Assembly (NCBI GenBank): GCA_964371945.1
Contig: CAYJPA010000014.1
Span: 1-64,000 of the forward strand
Direction: 5' to 3'
Source: CAYJPA01 sp964371945
GTDB lineage: Bacteria > Chloroflexota > Chloroflexia > Thermomicrobiales > UBA6265
Length of the DNA stretch: 64,000 nt
The notes under the pieces were generated by a model. The model made no database searches. It had not been told where the DNA came from and worked only from the letters and a program-made list of their open reading frames with translations. The number at the start of each line of letters is the position of its first letter. The first letter of the stretch is position 1. The position numbers and the translations under genes were made by a program. Shown here piece after piece: positions 44,573-54,353 of this stretch.

Positions 44573-45529
44573 ATGGGACGATATGTGCTCCGCCGGATCA
44601 TCATTGCTCTTCCCATATTGTTGGCGATCACATTTATCATCTTCTCCTTGCAGCAAATCAGTCCCGGCGATCCGCTAAACGCCTACCTGCCTCCGGATTT
44701 TCCCGTGCCGGAAGCACAGCGAGAAGCAATGCGGCATCAACTAGGCCTCGATCAACCATTCCTGACCCGCTACGTCTACTGGCTGCGCGAAACATCTCAG
44801 GGAAACCTCGGCGTACGCACCAAAACTCATGAGCAGGTGACCGATGCGATCTCGGGCCGGGTGAGCGCGACCCTGCTCCTGATGGGCACGGCCATGCTCA
44901 TCGGCACGATCTTTGGCATCGTATTTGGTGTCCTTGCGGCCATTCGCCAGTATTCGATTCTTGACGGAATCCTGACGATCTTTGCATTTCTCGGCATCTC
45001 GATGCCCGTTTACCTCACCGGTTTGCTCGGACTCTACTTCTTCGCGCTCAAACTGGACTGGTTTCCGGCCGGCGGCTTTTCCAATCCCGGTCAACCCTTT
45101 TCATTGACTGATCGGCTACATCATCTTGTTTTGCCTGCCTTCATCATCGCAATCAATTACATCGCGCAAACCATGCGATATACGCGTTCCGCGATGCTTG
45201 AAGTGCTCGGTCAGGATTACGTTCGCACCGCACGGGCCAAAGGACTCGGCGAGCTATCGGTTGTGGGAAAGCATGCGCTGCGCAATTCGCTTCTCCCAAT
45301 CGTCACGATCATCGGCGCGTACTTACCAAACCTGCTTGGTGGAGCAATTTTCATCGAGTCGATCTTTGGCTGGCCGGGACTTGGTCGGCTGCTGCTGGAT
45401 GGTGTCGAGTCGCGCGATTTTCCGTTGATCATGGGATTGACGTTCGTGCTCGCAATCGTCATCCTCGCTACCAATATCCTCACGGACATCGTCTATGCCG
45501 TTGTCGATCCGAGAATCCGGTTTGAATGA
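44573..45529 (+). CDS. Peptide-type ABC permease (DppB-like)
   Basis: About 318 residues from ATG 44573 (MGRYVLRRIIIALPILL), which matches the usual DppB start; no strong ribosome site is seen. Six helices are present, with the family's outer loop between helices 1 and 2 (GDPLNAYLPPDFPVPEAQREA, in part LGLDQPFLTRYVYWL). The cytoplasmic EAA-type loop is DYVRTARAKGLGELSVVGKHALRN, and the C-terminal FGWPGLGRLLLDGVESRDFP follows. It pairs with the next gene's product. Confidence 0.92.
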   Translation: MGRYVLRRIIIALPILLAITFIIFSLQQISPGDPLNAYLPPDFPVPEAQREAMRHQLGLDQPFLTRYVYWLRETSQGNLGVRTKTHEQVTDAISGRVSATLLLMGTAMLIGTIFGIVFGVLAAIRQYSILDGILTIFAFLGISMPVYLTGLLGLYFFALKLDWFPAGGFSNPGQPFSLTDRLHHLVLPAFIIAINYIAQTMRYTRSAMLEVLGQDYVRTARAKGLGELSVVGKHALRNSLLPIVTIIGAYLPNLLGGAIFIESIFGWPGLGRLLLDGVESRDFPLIMGLTFVLAIVILATNILTDIVYAVVDPRIRFE

Positions 45530-45587
45530 GCGCGCGCAAACACCGCATTCCTCCGGCCAGGATGCCTTTGGTCGTCGTGTCCGGGTC

Positions 45588-46433
45588 ATGAGTCCGAGCC
45601 GGCAAGCAGTCCGGCGCTTCTCGCATCACAGACTCGCGATGACCGGATTAGTCACATTCCTCCTGATCGCCTTGATGGCCACCTTTGCGCCGCTGGTGAC
45701 CGAGTACGAGCCAAATCTGATCGTATTGCAGGATCGGAATCAGGGTCCAAGCTTGGACCACTGGTTTGGGACCGACCGGACGGGCCGCGACGTCTATTCC
45801 CGGGTCGTATACGCGGGCCGGGTTTCAATTGTGGTCGGAGTTCTGGCGGTCGCGATCTCCGTTGCGATCGCGCTTTTGCTTGGATCGCTAGCGGGCTTCT
45901 TTGGCGGCAAGGTCGACATGATCGTCATGCGCTTTACCGATGTGATCATGACCTTTCCGCCGGTGGTGATCTTCGTCACGGTCGCCGCCCTGGCGAGACC
46001 GGGCGTGCAGAACACGATCTTGGTGATCGGGCTCTTGAACTGGCCGATTCCGTGCCGTTTGGTGCGGGCGAAGATACTGTCGGTCCGCGAGACCGAGTTT
46101 GTGACGGCTGCCCGGGCAATCGGCGCGCCGACCAGGCGGATCATCACCCTTCATGCGTTGCCAAATGTGATTGACGTGATTGTGGTCTACTCGACGCTCG
46201 GCATCGCCGTCGCGATTCTGTTGGAGGCCGGTCTCAGTTTTCTTGGTCTCGGTGTCCAGCAACCGACGTCAAGCTGGGGCAACATGTTGAACGTTGCGCG
46301 CAACATCAGCGTGCTCGAGTCGTCGCCCTGGCTGTGGATCCCGCCCGGCGTCGCGATTGTGCTCACCGTGCTCGCCGTCAACCTGATCGGCGACGGTCTC
46401 CGCGATGCGCTCGATCCCAGAATGAAACTATAG
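45588..46433 (+). CDS. Peptide-type ABC permease (DppC-like)
   Basis: About 281 residues from ATG 45588; a TTG at 45522 overlapping the dppB stop is an alternative, and neither has a clear ribosome site. The N-terminal RRFSHHRLAMTGLVTFLL and the periplasmic HWFGTDRTGRDVYSRVVYAGR motif are hallmarks of DppC/OppC. The EAA loop reads EFVTAARAIGAPTRRIITLHALPN. No ATPase genes follow; the operon ends here and faces the FAH-family gene. Confidence 0.92.
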   Translation: MSPSRQAVRRFSHHRLAMTGLVTFLLIALMATFAPLVTEYEPNLIVLQDRNQGPSLDHWFGTDRTGRDVYSRVVYAGRVSIVVGVLAVAISVAIALLLGSLAGFFGGKVDMIVMRFTDVIMTFPPVVIFVTVAALARPGVQNTILVIGLLNWPIPCRLVRAKILSVRETEFVTAARAIGAPTRRIITLHALPNVIDVIVVYSTLGIAVAILLEAGLSFLGLGVQQPTSSWGNMLNVARNISVLESSPWLWIPPGVAIVLTVLAVNLIGDGLRDALDPRMKL

Positions 46434-46475
46434 GTGTCCTTGACGGGTTTTCCTGGAACCTGTTGACTTGGACTA

Positions 46476-47387
46476 CTACTCGATCCGATTGACCAGCTTG
46501 CCCAGCTTTTCGATTTCGGCCTCGACAACATCTCCGGCCTTCAGGAATGTGGCTGACGCTGCTCCAACCCCACCCGGCGTTCCCATGCAGAGGAGATCGC
46601 CGGGACGAATCGTCACAAAGCGCGATAGGAAGGCGATCGCCTCCAGAATCGAAAAGATCATCTCTCCGGCCGACGAATGCTGCCGTAGCTCGCCATTCAC
46701 TTTGAGCGCCATTTCCAATGCATTCGGATCCCCGGCTTCATCTCTTGTCACAAGATAAGGTCCGATCGCGGCGAACGAATCGCACCACTTTCCGAGCAAC
46801 CAATCAAAGAGCCCATCCCCGGTGCGCTGAGCTCGCCCTTCAGCGATTTTGAGCGAGCGGGCAGACACGTCGTTAAACACGACATAGCCGGCCACGTGCT
46901 CGTTCGCCTGGTCCTCGGGGATGTGCCGTCCCGTTTTGCCGATTACCGCGGCAATTTCGATCTCATAGTCGAGTGTGTCCGAGTCTGGCGGAATGCGGAT
47001 CGGATCGCCGCTGCCGATCACTGCCGTGCCGGGCTTGATGAAGGGCCGCGGGTTGATCTTCGACTTGTCGACCGCCGGCGCGCCCGATTCCATGATATGA
47101 GACTGGTAGTTTCCAGCGAGCAGAAAGATCGTCGGCGGATTGGGTACAGCCGCGGTGAGTTTTACGCTCTCCTCCGGAAACGACATCAGGTTCCCTGCCG
47201 CGGCCCTCGCGCTGATCTGCCTGACGGCGTCAATTGCGGCCTCGCCGAGCGCGAGGAGCTCGGTTACGTCTGATGGCAACGAACGACCGATCGCGACTCC
47301 GCCGCCGGCCAGATCGACGATCCGGTTGGCAACGGCGATGCCGGCACGAGGTGCTCCGCCGTCCTGGACGTATGTCACGAACCGCAT
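46476..47387 (-). CDS. Fumarylacetoacetate hydrolase family protein
   Basis: This 303-residue protein has an N-terminal extension and a C-terminal FAH fold. The metal site is visible in TLDYEIEIAAVIGK (Asp, Glu) and YVVFNDVSARSLK (Asp), with GKWCDSFAAIGPYLV and CMGTPGGVG completing the family pattern. Members cleave C-C bonds or hydrolyse acylpyruvates and 2,4-diketo-3-deoxy sugar acids. Its neighbours, a Gfo/Idh oxidoreductase and an MDR dehydrogenase on the same strand, suggest a sugar-acid breakdown route. Confidence 0.9.
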   Translation of the reverse strand: MRFVTYVQDGGAPRAGIAVANRIVDLAGGGVAIGRSLPSDVTELLALGEAAIDAVRQISARAAAGNLMSFPEESVKLTAAVPNPPTIFLLAGNYQSHIMESGAPAVDKSKINPRPFIKPGTAVIGSGDPIRIPPDSDTLDYEIEIAAVIGKTGRHIPEDQANEHVAGYVVFNDVSARSLKIAEGRAQRTGDGLFDWLLGKWCDSFAAIGPYLVTRDEAGDPNALEMALKVNGELRQHSSAGEMIFSILEAIAFLSRFVTIRPGDLLCMGTPGGVGAASATFLKAGDVVEAEIEKLGKLVNRIE

Positions 47388-47420
47388 TCGAAGCGCCCTT
47401 TCATACTCTCTTGCCGCCGC

Positions 47421-48497
47421 CTACCAACCAACAGCAGCCCTTTTTCCGGTCTTTGCCGATTCGTATGCGGCATCGATGACTCTCAGCGCGTTGACGAGAT
47501 GCTCGCCATTCGCCAAAGGCTCGCGATCGTGGGCGATCGAGTCGAGCAAGTCCTGAATGATCGCGGGAGCATTTGCGCCATAGCCCGGCACACTGTAACT
47601 CTTGTACGTAAGTCGCTCTTCAATCACCGGATCCGACGGGGTGCCGGCGCCGATCCAGTCGACCGTGCCATCGAATCCGACACGAACGGACCCCGCGCTT
47701 CCTCGAACCGCGACATACCCGTCCGACATGGTTCGTGGAAGCACATAAGCGCTGTGCATCGTGCCTATTGCCCCATTTTCATAGCGTAGCGCGAGCGACA
47801 TCACATCCTCGACCTCGATTCCGGCATTGTTGACCTGACCCGACATCGCTTGAACCTCGACGATTCGCTCGCCCGTCAACCAGAGTAGTTGATCGATGTC
47901 ATGCACGGCGAGCCAAAGGAGGATGCCGCCCCCCTGAAGATCGCGGGAGAAGATGTGGTTGGCTGGATTGCGAACGAGCGGCGACGAGGTGTTGAAGACC
48001 GCGTCGGTGGAAAGCAGGCGCCCGGTTCGCCCTTCCCGGATCATCGATTGCGCGTGACGCCAGCCCCGCCCATAGCGACGGAGAAGTCCGGAGGCAACCT
48101 TGACACCGTGCCTACTCGCGAGCGCGAAAGCAGCCTCGGCTGTCGCCGCATTCGGTGCGCCGGGCTTGTCGATCAGCATGTGAACCCCCGCGGCCGCGAA
48201 CTTGATCACGGCGCCGGGTGCATGCAGGTTCGGAAGCGTGATGAGCGCGATATCCAGATCGTGATCAGCGATCAATTCGTCAAGATCGGTGACAAACGGA
48301 AGTTGGCGATAGCGCTCCGGCAACCGCGGACTCAGATGGGGATCGTGGAACGACGGCGCCAATGACGCGCCCATGTCAGGATTCGGATCGTAGAGCGCGA
48401 CGACGTCAAGTTGCTCAGGAAAGAGCTCCAGGCTCTCCGCCCAGCCGGTTGAATGGTAATGATCGATACCAGCGATCCCGACACGAAGTCTCGTCAC
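47421..48497 (-). CDS. Gfo/Idh/MocA family oxidoreductase
   Basis: About 358 residues from GTG 48497, preceded by GAGGGCGGTAAG; an ATG at 48539 would overlap the upstream gene. The Rossmann loop is GIAGIDHYHSTGWAE, a His-rich variant without the usual third Gly. The lysine-proline motif of the active site reads LIDKPGAPNAATAEAA, with Asp replacing the usual Glu of EKP. GGGILLWLAVHDIDQLLWLTG supplies the later His. It likely oxidises or reduces a sugar or sugar derivative with NAD(P). Its start is 16 bp after the MDR stop. Confidence 0.88.
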   Translation of the reverse strand: MTRLRVGIAGIDHYHSTGWAESLELFPEQLDVVALYDPNPDMGASLAPSFHDPHLSPRLPERYRQLPFVTDLDELIADHDLDIALITLPNLHAPGAVIKFAAAGVHMLIDKPGAPNAATAEAAFALASRHGVKVASGLLRRYGRGWRHAQSMIREGRTGRLLSTDAVFNTSSPLVRNPANHIFSRDLQGGGILLWLAVHDIDQLLWLTGERIVEVQAMSGQVNNAGIEVEDVMSLALRYENGAIGTMHSAYVLPRTMSDGYVAVRGSAGSVRVGFDGTVDWIGAGTPSDPVIEERLTYKSYSVPGYGANAPAIIQDLLDSIAHDREPLANGEHLVNALRVIDAAYESAKTGKRAAVGW

Positions 48498-48513
48498 CTT
48501 ACCGCCCTCGAAG

Positions 48514-49533
48514 TTAGGTCCAATCAAACACGGCGCCAACCATCGATTTGTCGCCTGACACGAACCGGCTTAGTACCGGCTCGATCTCTTCCGGCCGGAA
48601 TCGATGCGTCACGAGCTTACCGAGATCGATCTTGCCGCGACCCGCCTGTTCGAGCAAGTAGGCGTAATTCGCTTCCCGGGTGAAGGTATGGGGCGAGTCC
48701 GCGAGCGACTCTTCGGGATCGTAGCCGCAACCAACGATTTCGATCTTCTGGTAGTGCAATTTGCTCGGAAAGCTGTAGAGCAAGCGATGGAGCTTGAGCG
48801 CGTAGTCAGCGTCCGGCGGCTTGCGATAGAGTCCCATCAACGCGATTCGGCTGTACGTCCGGGTTAGCGAGAACGCCTGCTCGAATCCTGTCCATGCCCC
48901 GCTTGTCTCGAGTACCAAATCGATTCCCCTTGGTCCAACGAACCCGGCGATCTGTTCGTCCGCGTCTGGGGAGCCCGCCTGTACTACGGCGCCGAGACCG
49001 AGCGTCGAGGCAAACGCAATTCGCTCTGTTGCGACGTCAAGCGCAATCACTCGCGCTCCCATCATGTCGGCGACAAGCGCCGCGGATGCTCCTACCAGGC
49101 CCAGACCGACCACGGCGACATTCTGGCCCGCCTCATACCGTCCGAGATGCAGCGCGCTGACCGCCCATCCCGCCAAGTAGGAGAGGCTCGCCGCCTCCGG
49201 CGAAACTCCGGCCGGTATCCTGTGCGTCTTGCGGGCGGGCACGACCGCCATCTCCTGGTGCCCCACTCCGTTCATGGAGACTGGATCGCCCACCGCCAGA
49301 CCGGTGACTCCGCTCCCGACGGAAGTCACCACTCCCGATCCCATATAGACGCAATCTTGCGGCACAGCTTCGCTTGTGCCCGCGTATGATCCGGTTTGAA
49401 AGATGTAGGTGTTGCTGCCCGGGCTGATCGCCGTGTGGGTGATGTTGACCTGAACTTCTCCGGGTCCGGGGTCGGCTTTGGGCTCGTCGAGGCAGGCAAT
49501 CACTCCCGGCGACGTCACGTAGTAGTGTTTCAT
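48514..49533 (-). CDS. MDR-type dehydrogenase without catalytic zinc
   Basis: This 339-residue protein has the GroES-like N-terminal fold and a Rossmann domain with VAVVGLGLVGASAALVADMMGA. The position that normally carries the catalytic zinc Cys reads HTAISPGSNTYIF, and the structural four-Cys zinc loop is absent, so it probably acts as a zinc-independent MDR enzyme such as a reductase. It is the first gene of a three-gene operon. The similarity suggests sugar or polyol oxidation, but the substrate is open. Confidence 0.85.
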   Translation of the reverse strand: MKHYYVTSPGVIACLDEPKADPGPGEVQVNITHTAISPGSNTYIFQTGSYAGTSEAVPQDCVYMGSGVVTSVGSGVTGLAVGDPVSMNGVGHQEMAVVPARKTHRIPAGVSPEAASLSYLAGWAVSALHLGRYEAGQNVAVVGLGLVGASAALVADMMGARVIALDVATERIAFASTLGLGAVVQAGSPDADEQIAGFVGPRGIDLVLETSGAWTGFEQAFSLTRTYSRIALMGLYRKPPDADYALKLHRLLYSFPSKLHYQKIEIVGCGYDPEESLADSPHTFTREANYAYLLEQAGRGKIDLGKLVTHRFRPEEIEPVLSRFVSGDKSMVGAVFDWT

Positions 49534-49780
49534 GGAGTCAGGCCAGTTCCGTTCAGATCGTCCGATTCGTGAATTACTCCGACAATCCTACGAAACTATC
49601 GAGCATTTTGTGAGGCACGGGGTGGCGGCCCTTTGAGGCGCCTCCGAACAAGCATCGACCCGGCCAATTCCCGGTGATTCGACCGGTTTGGATCGCTCGA
49701 TCGTGCTGGTATCCACACCTTTTGACGGGATCTGAGTCCCGCGGCCCGGAGGCGCCAAGAATCGAACGGGCAAAGCATCA

Positions 49781-50404
49781 CTAGCGAGCGAGGCTCGCGA
49801 GCGCGATCACGCCGAAGGCCAGAATGATCAGGCCGGAGAGGCGGTTGATGAACGTCAACCGTGAAACGGTGAGCCTTTCGCGCAGCCATGCGGTTCCGCT
49901 GATCAAAATCGCCCACCAGAGCGTCGATCCCGTGAAGACTCCGATCACGAGCGCGACCGCGGATGCTGTGCCAACGTCGTCATTGACAAAGCCAATACCG
50001 GAGAAAATCGCGACAAACGAGAGGATCGTGGTCGGATTCGTCAGCGTCAGGCCCAAAGTCGAAAGAAACGCGCCCGCGCCGCGGACTCTGGCGTTCTCTC
50101 CGGCTCGCGGAACGTCGAGCGCTCTTGTGCGAAATGTCCGCCAGCCCAGCCAGAGCAGAAATGCTCCGCCGATAAGTCGAACAAAGTCTTCGATATCGAT
50201 CAGAAACGAAGAAACGGAGCTCAATCCAAATGCGGCGATCGCGCCATAAACCGCGTCCGCCGTCGCGATGCCAAAGCCCGAGAGCAACCCCGCGATTCTG
50301 CCTCGCGCCAGCGTCCTCCGAATGCACAACACCGCCATTGGACCAATGGGTGCCGCAACAGAGAGTCCAATCAGGGCTCCTCTTGGAAAGAGCGACCAGT
50401 CCAT
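49781..50404 (-). CDS. LysE family amino acid exporter
   Basis: This is 207 residues with five to six hydrophobic helices. The N-terminal GLSVAAPIGPMAVLCIRRTL and the middle LTLTNPTTILSFVAIFSG are signature LysE/RhtB segments. The gene starts 3 bp after the Lrp-type regulator on the same strand, the classical pairing in which the regulator senses an amino acid and switches on export. Confidence 0.93.
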   Translation of the reverse strand: MDWSLFPRGALIGLSVAAPIGPMAVLCIRRTLARGRIAGLLSGFGIATADAVYGAIAAFGLSSVSSFLIDIEDFVRLIGGAFLLWLGWRTFRTRALDVPRAGENARVRGAGAFLSTLGLTLTNPTTILSFVAIFSGIGFVNDDVGTASAVALVIGVFTGSTLWWAILISGTAWLRERLTVSRLTFINRLSGLIILAFGVIALASLAR

Positions 50405-50407
50405 GCC

Positions 50408-50878
50408 TCACGTTCCGCCGCGTAGATCGAGCGCGGTGGTCTCCTTTGGAGACGAGAGCGCGATGGCGGTGTGCGACCGTGCAACACCCGGGAGGCTCTT
50501 AATCTGGCTCGAGATGAGCCTCTCGAGCGCCGCGGTTGTCGCGACTCGTACCTTCAAGAGGTAGGAAAAGTCACCCGTAACGTGATGGCACTCGAGAATC
50601 GCCGGAATACTCGCCACCGCTTCGAGGAAACCGCGATCATGTTCAGGACGCTCAATCACAATCTGAATGAACGCGCAAAGCTCGAGGCCGACTTCAGTCG
50701 GATCAAGCTGTGCCGCGAATCTGCGAACGATTCCTGAAGTGACGAGCTTTTTCAGCCTGGCGTTAACGCCAGAGATTGATAGACCAACCTCCGTTCCGAG
50801 ATCCGCGTAGGACCTGCGATCGTCTTCTTGCAAGAGCTCCAGCAAACGAATATCGACCTCGTCCAGATCGTCTCGCAA
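50408..50878 (-). CDS. Lrp/AsnC family transcriptional regulator
   Basis: This 156-residue protein has an N-terminal winged helix (VDIRLLELLQEDDRRSYADLG, GLSISGVNARLKKLVTSGIV) and a C-terminal RAM ligand-binding domain with FIQIVIERPEHDRGFLEAV and CHHVTGDFSYLLKV. Members bind amino acids and form octamers. Direct adjacency to lysE indicates that this exporter is its target; it may also repress itself. The promoter should be in the 170 bp upstream. Confidence 0.94.
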   Translation of the reverse strand: MRDDLDEVDIRLLELLQEDDRRSYADLGTEVGLSISGVNARLKKLVTSGIVRRFAAQLDPTEVGLELCAFIQIVIERPEHDRGFLEAVASIPAILECHHVTGDFSYLLKVRVATTAALERLISSQIKSLPGVARSHTAIALSSPKETTALDLRGGT

Positions 50879-51048
50879 CGAGGACTCCTTCCACCATGAA
50901 TTGCGTCAATCGAAGTGAATAGCGAAACTATTCGCTTGTTTTCCGGAGACTATAGCAATTTCTACGTGCCAGGGGCAATCTGGCAGCAGTGCATGGCCTC
51001 AACGGCCAGACTTGGCAACCCGCTCCGTGACTCCGTGAGGAGATTCAA

Positions 51049-53274
51049 TTATTGAACTGGAAGCCGATAGTGCTCGATAAGCCAGTGCTGGACATCAAAT
51101 GGCTCGGTTCCGTCGGCGACCTTGACGGGCCGGTAGTCGCCGCTCGGCTGGAGAATCGATGTATTCACCGTATCTCTCAAGTACGCGGGCATCACGACAT
51201 CGCGCAAGTGCGCCTTGTTGTCCCCATCCTCCACTGGAAAGATGACCTCGACCCGGCGATCGAGGTTCCGCTCCATCAAATCGGCGCTACCGAGGTAGAG
51301 TTCGTCGTTGCCGTCGTTATGGAAGTAATACATCCGGCTGTGCTCGAGAAATCGCCCAACAATGCTTCGGACGCGGATCGTCTCGCTCCAGCCTGGGACG
51401 CCGGGCCGGAGGCAGCAAATCCCTCGAACGATCAGGTCAATTTCGATGCCGGCCTGAGACGCCGCGTACAGCGCGCGTACAAGATCCCGATCGACCAGCG
51501 AGTTCATCTTGAAGATCAGCCGCCCGTTGCCGGTGCGCTTGTGCACCGCGACTTCGCGCGCGATCTTGTCAAGTATCCGCTGGCGAAGGTGCATCGGCGC
51601 CACGAGTAACTTCCGGTACTCCTCTTGTTTTGAAAAACCGGTGAGCACATTGAAGAGCTCAGACACGTCTCTCGTCAGATCCTCGCGCGCGGAGAGCATT
51701 CCAATATCTTCGTAAATCCTGGCGGTGGTTGCATTGTAGTTACCCGTGGAAACATGCACATACCGCCGCAGCCCGTCGTGCTCGCGGCGAACGATCAATG
51801 TCAGCTTGCAGTGGGTTTTGAGCCCCGCCAGCCCGTAAGCGACATGCACACCGTGCTCTTCGAGCTCATGCGCCCAGGCGATATTGTTCTCCTCGTCAAA
51901 TCTGGCCTTCACTTCGATCAAGACGGCGACCTGCGTGTCGTCGTCGCGGGCCTCGATTAACGTCGGAATCAGTGGCGAATCCTTGCCGATCCGATAGAGC
52001 GTCTGCTTGATCGCCACGACTTCCGGATCCCTCGATGCAAGTTGCAGGAAGTCCGTTACCGCCCCAAACGACTGATATGGGTGATGGACCAGCACGTCTC
52101 GTTCGCGAATGTGCTCGAAGAGATCGGTCACGGGCCAGTTGAACGCTTCGGCCTCGGACGTCTCGGCGAACGGCGGGCGGCCAAGCGCGGCCGGCGCAAA
52201 CGCGGCGTCTTTCAGATCGGGCCGATCCAACTTTGAGATCTCAAAGAGCGATTCGAGACCCAGCGGCCCATCGACGATGTAAACATCGCGCTCAACGGCG
52301 CTGAGCTGCTCCATCAGCCATTGCCGGACGTCTTCCGGCATGGAGGTATCGACCAACAGCATCACGATCGAGCCAAACATGCGTTGCGACAGCTGCCTCT
52401 CCATTGCCAGCAGGAGATCTCGAGCCTCGTCTTCATCCTCGTCGATGTCGATGTCGGAATCGCGATTGACATGGAACGGGTAAGACGCGACGACGTTGTT
52501 TCCTGGAAAGAGTCTCGGCAGGTTCGACGCGATCAAATCTTCCAACCAGACGAAGCGGTGATTCCTCCTTCCGTTCGAAGCGCTTGTCGCGTCTGCATCG
52601 GGAACCGGAACAAAGCGGTCCAAAACAGCGGGGACCTTGATCCGCGCAAAGCGCGACCCAGTGTCAGGAGTACGCAGCACCGCGATCAAGTTGAGGCTGT
52701 GATTCGAGACAAAGGGAAACCGGCGTCCGCGATCGACCGCTTGAGGAGTCAGAACGGGGAAAATATCCCGTTCGAAATACTCTTGCAGCGCCCTGACTTC
52801 CCGGCGTTTCAGTTCGTTCATCCGAACAGTTTCGATGCCCTTCGCATGGAGCTCCGGAAAAAGGTCGTCCCGCAACAGTCTCGATTGCTGATCGAGCAGC
52901 TCCTGAACAAGTGTTTTCAGCAGCCCTGCCTGTTGTGTCGGAGTCCGGCCGTCCGGTCCTGGGTCGGCAATGCCGGCAGTCAGCTTCCGCTTAAGGCTGG
53001 CGACCCGAATCATGAAGAACTCATCGAGATTGGCGGCGAAAATTGCCGCGAATTTTACTCGCTCAAGGAGCGGGGACGATTGGTCGGCGGCGAGGTCGAG
53101 GACTCTGCGGTTGAACTGCAGCCAACTCAGTTCGCGATTGATGTAAAGATCTGGAGAGAGCGGGGAGAGTTGCAGTGGCGGAATGGCTGCCGCATCGGAT
53201 GCTTTCTTTGACGAATTTACACCACGACCCGGCGGGTTATCGTTTTCCTGATCGGCTTTTCGCTTACTCGGCAC
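51049..53274 (-). CDS. ppk1: Polyphosphate kinase 1
   Basis: This encodes 741 residues, close to the usual PPK1 length. It makes inorganic polyphosphate from ATP. The N-terminal domain begins YINRELSWLQFNRRVLDLA, and the phosphorylated catalytic histidine lies in VHVSTGNYNATTARIYEDIG at about residue 505, with the second-His region RGICCLRPGVPGWSETI. The C-terminal end includes RRVEVIFPVED. It stands alone, oriented toward the Lrp gene and followed by about 170 bp with no gene. Confidence 0.96.
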   Translation of the reverse strand: MPSKRKADQENDNPPGRGVNSSKKASDAAAIPPLQLSPLSPDLYINRELSWLQFNRRVLDLAADQSSPLLERVKFAAIFAANLDEFFMIRVASLKRKLTAGIADPGPDGRTPTQQAGLLKTLVQELLDQQSRLLRDDLFPELHAKGIETVRMNELKRREVRALQEYFERDIFPVLTPQAVDRGRRFPFVSNHSLNLIAVLRTPDTGSRFARIKVPAVLDRFVPVPDADATSASNGRRNHRFVWLEDLIASNLPRLFPGNNVVASYPFHVNRDSDIDIDEDEDEARDLLLAMERQLSQRMFGSIVMLLVDTSMPEDVRQWLMEQLSAVERDVYIVDGPLGLESLFEISKLDRPDLKDAAFAPAALGRPPFAETSEAEAFNWPVTDLFEHIRERDVLVHHPYQSFGAVTDFLQLASRDPEVVAIKQTLYRIGKDSPLIPTLIEARDDDTQVAVLIEVKARFDEENNIAWAHELEEHGVHVAYGLAGLKTHCKLTLIVRREHDGLRRYVHVSTGNYNATTARIYEDIGMLSAREDLTRDVSELFNVLTGFSKQEEYRKLLVAPMHLRQRILDKIAREVAVHKRTGNGRLIFKMNSLVDRDLVRALYAASQAGIEIDLIVRGICCLRPGVPGWSETIRVRSIVGRFLEHSRMYYFHNDGNDELYLGSADLMERNLDRRVEVIFPVEDGDNKAHLRDVVMPAYLRDTVNTSILQPSGDYRPVKVADGTEPFDVQHWLIEHYRLPVQ

Positions 53275-53322
53275 GTCTCGCTCCAGCCGCTGTGCGCGGT
53301 CGAATCGAGTGGCGCCGTCTAG

Positions 53323-53577
53323 CTAGCTGCCCGATCCGACCGACTGGTGCTCTTTTTCATCGACGACATCACGGATACGGCGCATTGCCAGCACCGGCAC
53401 AAACGTTGTGACTTTGATCGAATCCCGCCAGAGCTCCCGCACCGCCTGATGCGCGACGTCCTCAAGAAAGGCTTCATCGGCAACGCCGTCAAATGCCCGT
53501 TTCGCGTCGATGACGATTCTACGTGTTACCGCGTCTTCGGTCTTGAGCGCGTCTTTGTTGCCAAGGAGCGTGTCCAT
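53323..53577 (-). CDS. Three-helix-bundle dimerisation domain protein (DUF3562-like)
   Basis: About 84 residues from ATG 53577, with GAGGGGTG upstream. The pattern ends with SIKVTTFVPVLAMRRIRDVV, matching the small three-helix bundle family (formerly DUF3562) whose members carry an 'IRDFVPVLVER' segment. No catalytic residues are visible. It lies 48 bp before ppk1 on the same strand and may share its transcript. Confidence 0.6.
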   Translation of the reverse strand: MDTLLGNKDALKTEDAVTRRIVIDAKRAFDGVADEAFLEDVAHQAVRELWRDSIKVTTFVPVLAMRRIRDVVDEKEHQSVGSGS

Positions 53578-53834
53578 CGTCACCCCTCGACCCAGCGCCA
53601 CGGGGAACTTGCGCTCCCCTCAGCGGTCAGGTCCATTCTATGTCAACCCAAGCTCGAAATCGTTAACGCTGTTCCCGAAGCCCCACGCCGGGGACAATCG
53701 ACCGGATCGACCATCGCAATGGTGCGCGTCCGGACACCCCAAAATCGAACCTTGATTGTTAAAATTCTGTAAAATCGTTGGGCTATCTCCGTGCAGCTCG
53801 ACCCGAATATTTTCAACATCCACTTAGCCGCACA

Positions 53835-54284
53835 TCATCTAGACGGCTTATCCGTTTTTGGGTCCATCATCTGCTCGGCTCGAAGTTGCGGGCCAGGCGC
53901 GACGCGAAAGACCAGTCTTGACAACTCCTCTTCCTCGACCTTGGTCCTTATCACGAATGTTCCAAGCGCTTCAAACGTATGATTGATATTTACTGCAAGC
54001 ATTAAACGTTGCGACTGACCTGGCGTGCTGCCAGGGGGCCGCCCAACCTCCAGTTCAGCGGTGAGCGTCGCAATCAATTTCTCGTCTTCAGTGCTGAATT
54101 CAATCTCGACATTGTGTCGATAGTTTGTTTCGTTCCATTCCACAAGAAACGAGGTGGCGATGGCGAAATTCTGGGAGTGCGGAAGAGAATTGACGACAAG
54201 GTTGTCCCACCCCCCGCCCATGGTATAAAGCTTACCATTCAGAACTTCTGCGTAATCCGCTACGAGAATCCATTCAGTCCGCAT
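53835..54284 (-). CDS. DUF6941 family protein
   Basis: This 149-residue protein begins with the DUF6941 pattern ILVADYAEVLNGKLYTMGGGWD. It continues with alternating beta strands (VEIEFSTEDEKLIATLTAELEVG, in part) and ends in polar residues. There is no signal peptide or membrane segment. Function is unknown. It is divergent from the toxin-like pseudogene, with an operator-like palindrome between. Less GC-rich than its neighbours, consistent with an accessory gene. Confidence 0.75.
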   Translation of the reverse strand: MRTEWILVADYAEVLNGKLYTMGGGWDNLVVNSLPHSQNFAIATSFLVEWNETNYRHNVEIEFSTEDEKLIATLTAELEVGRPPGSTPGQSQRLMLAVNINHTFEALGTFVIRTKVEEEELSRLVFRVAPGPQLRAEQMMDPKTDKPSR

Positions 54285-54303
54285 GACGTGCGTAGCCTTT
54301 CGT

Positions 54304-54329
54304 ACTACAAGTACACTACAATTTGTAGT
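54304..54329. promoter_or_regulatory. Operator-like palindrome with an extra half site
   Basis: ACTACAA (54304-54310) is repeated at 54315-54321 and mirrored by TTGTAGT (54323-54329), giving the 15-bp palindrome ACTACAATTTGTAGT plus a second upstream half site. It lies 25 bp before the start of the toxin-like gene and 20 bp before the DUF6941 gene, where an autoregulating antitoxin would bind. Confidence 0.55.
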
Positions 54330-54353
54330 TGATCTTATGGGGAGTTTGGACGA

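Noticed and set aside
53638..53823. 61-residue minus-strand frame between the three-helix protein and DUF6941
   Set aside because: No ribosome site, no recognisable pattern, and it is in an otherwise gene-poor, AT-richer stretch.
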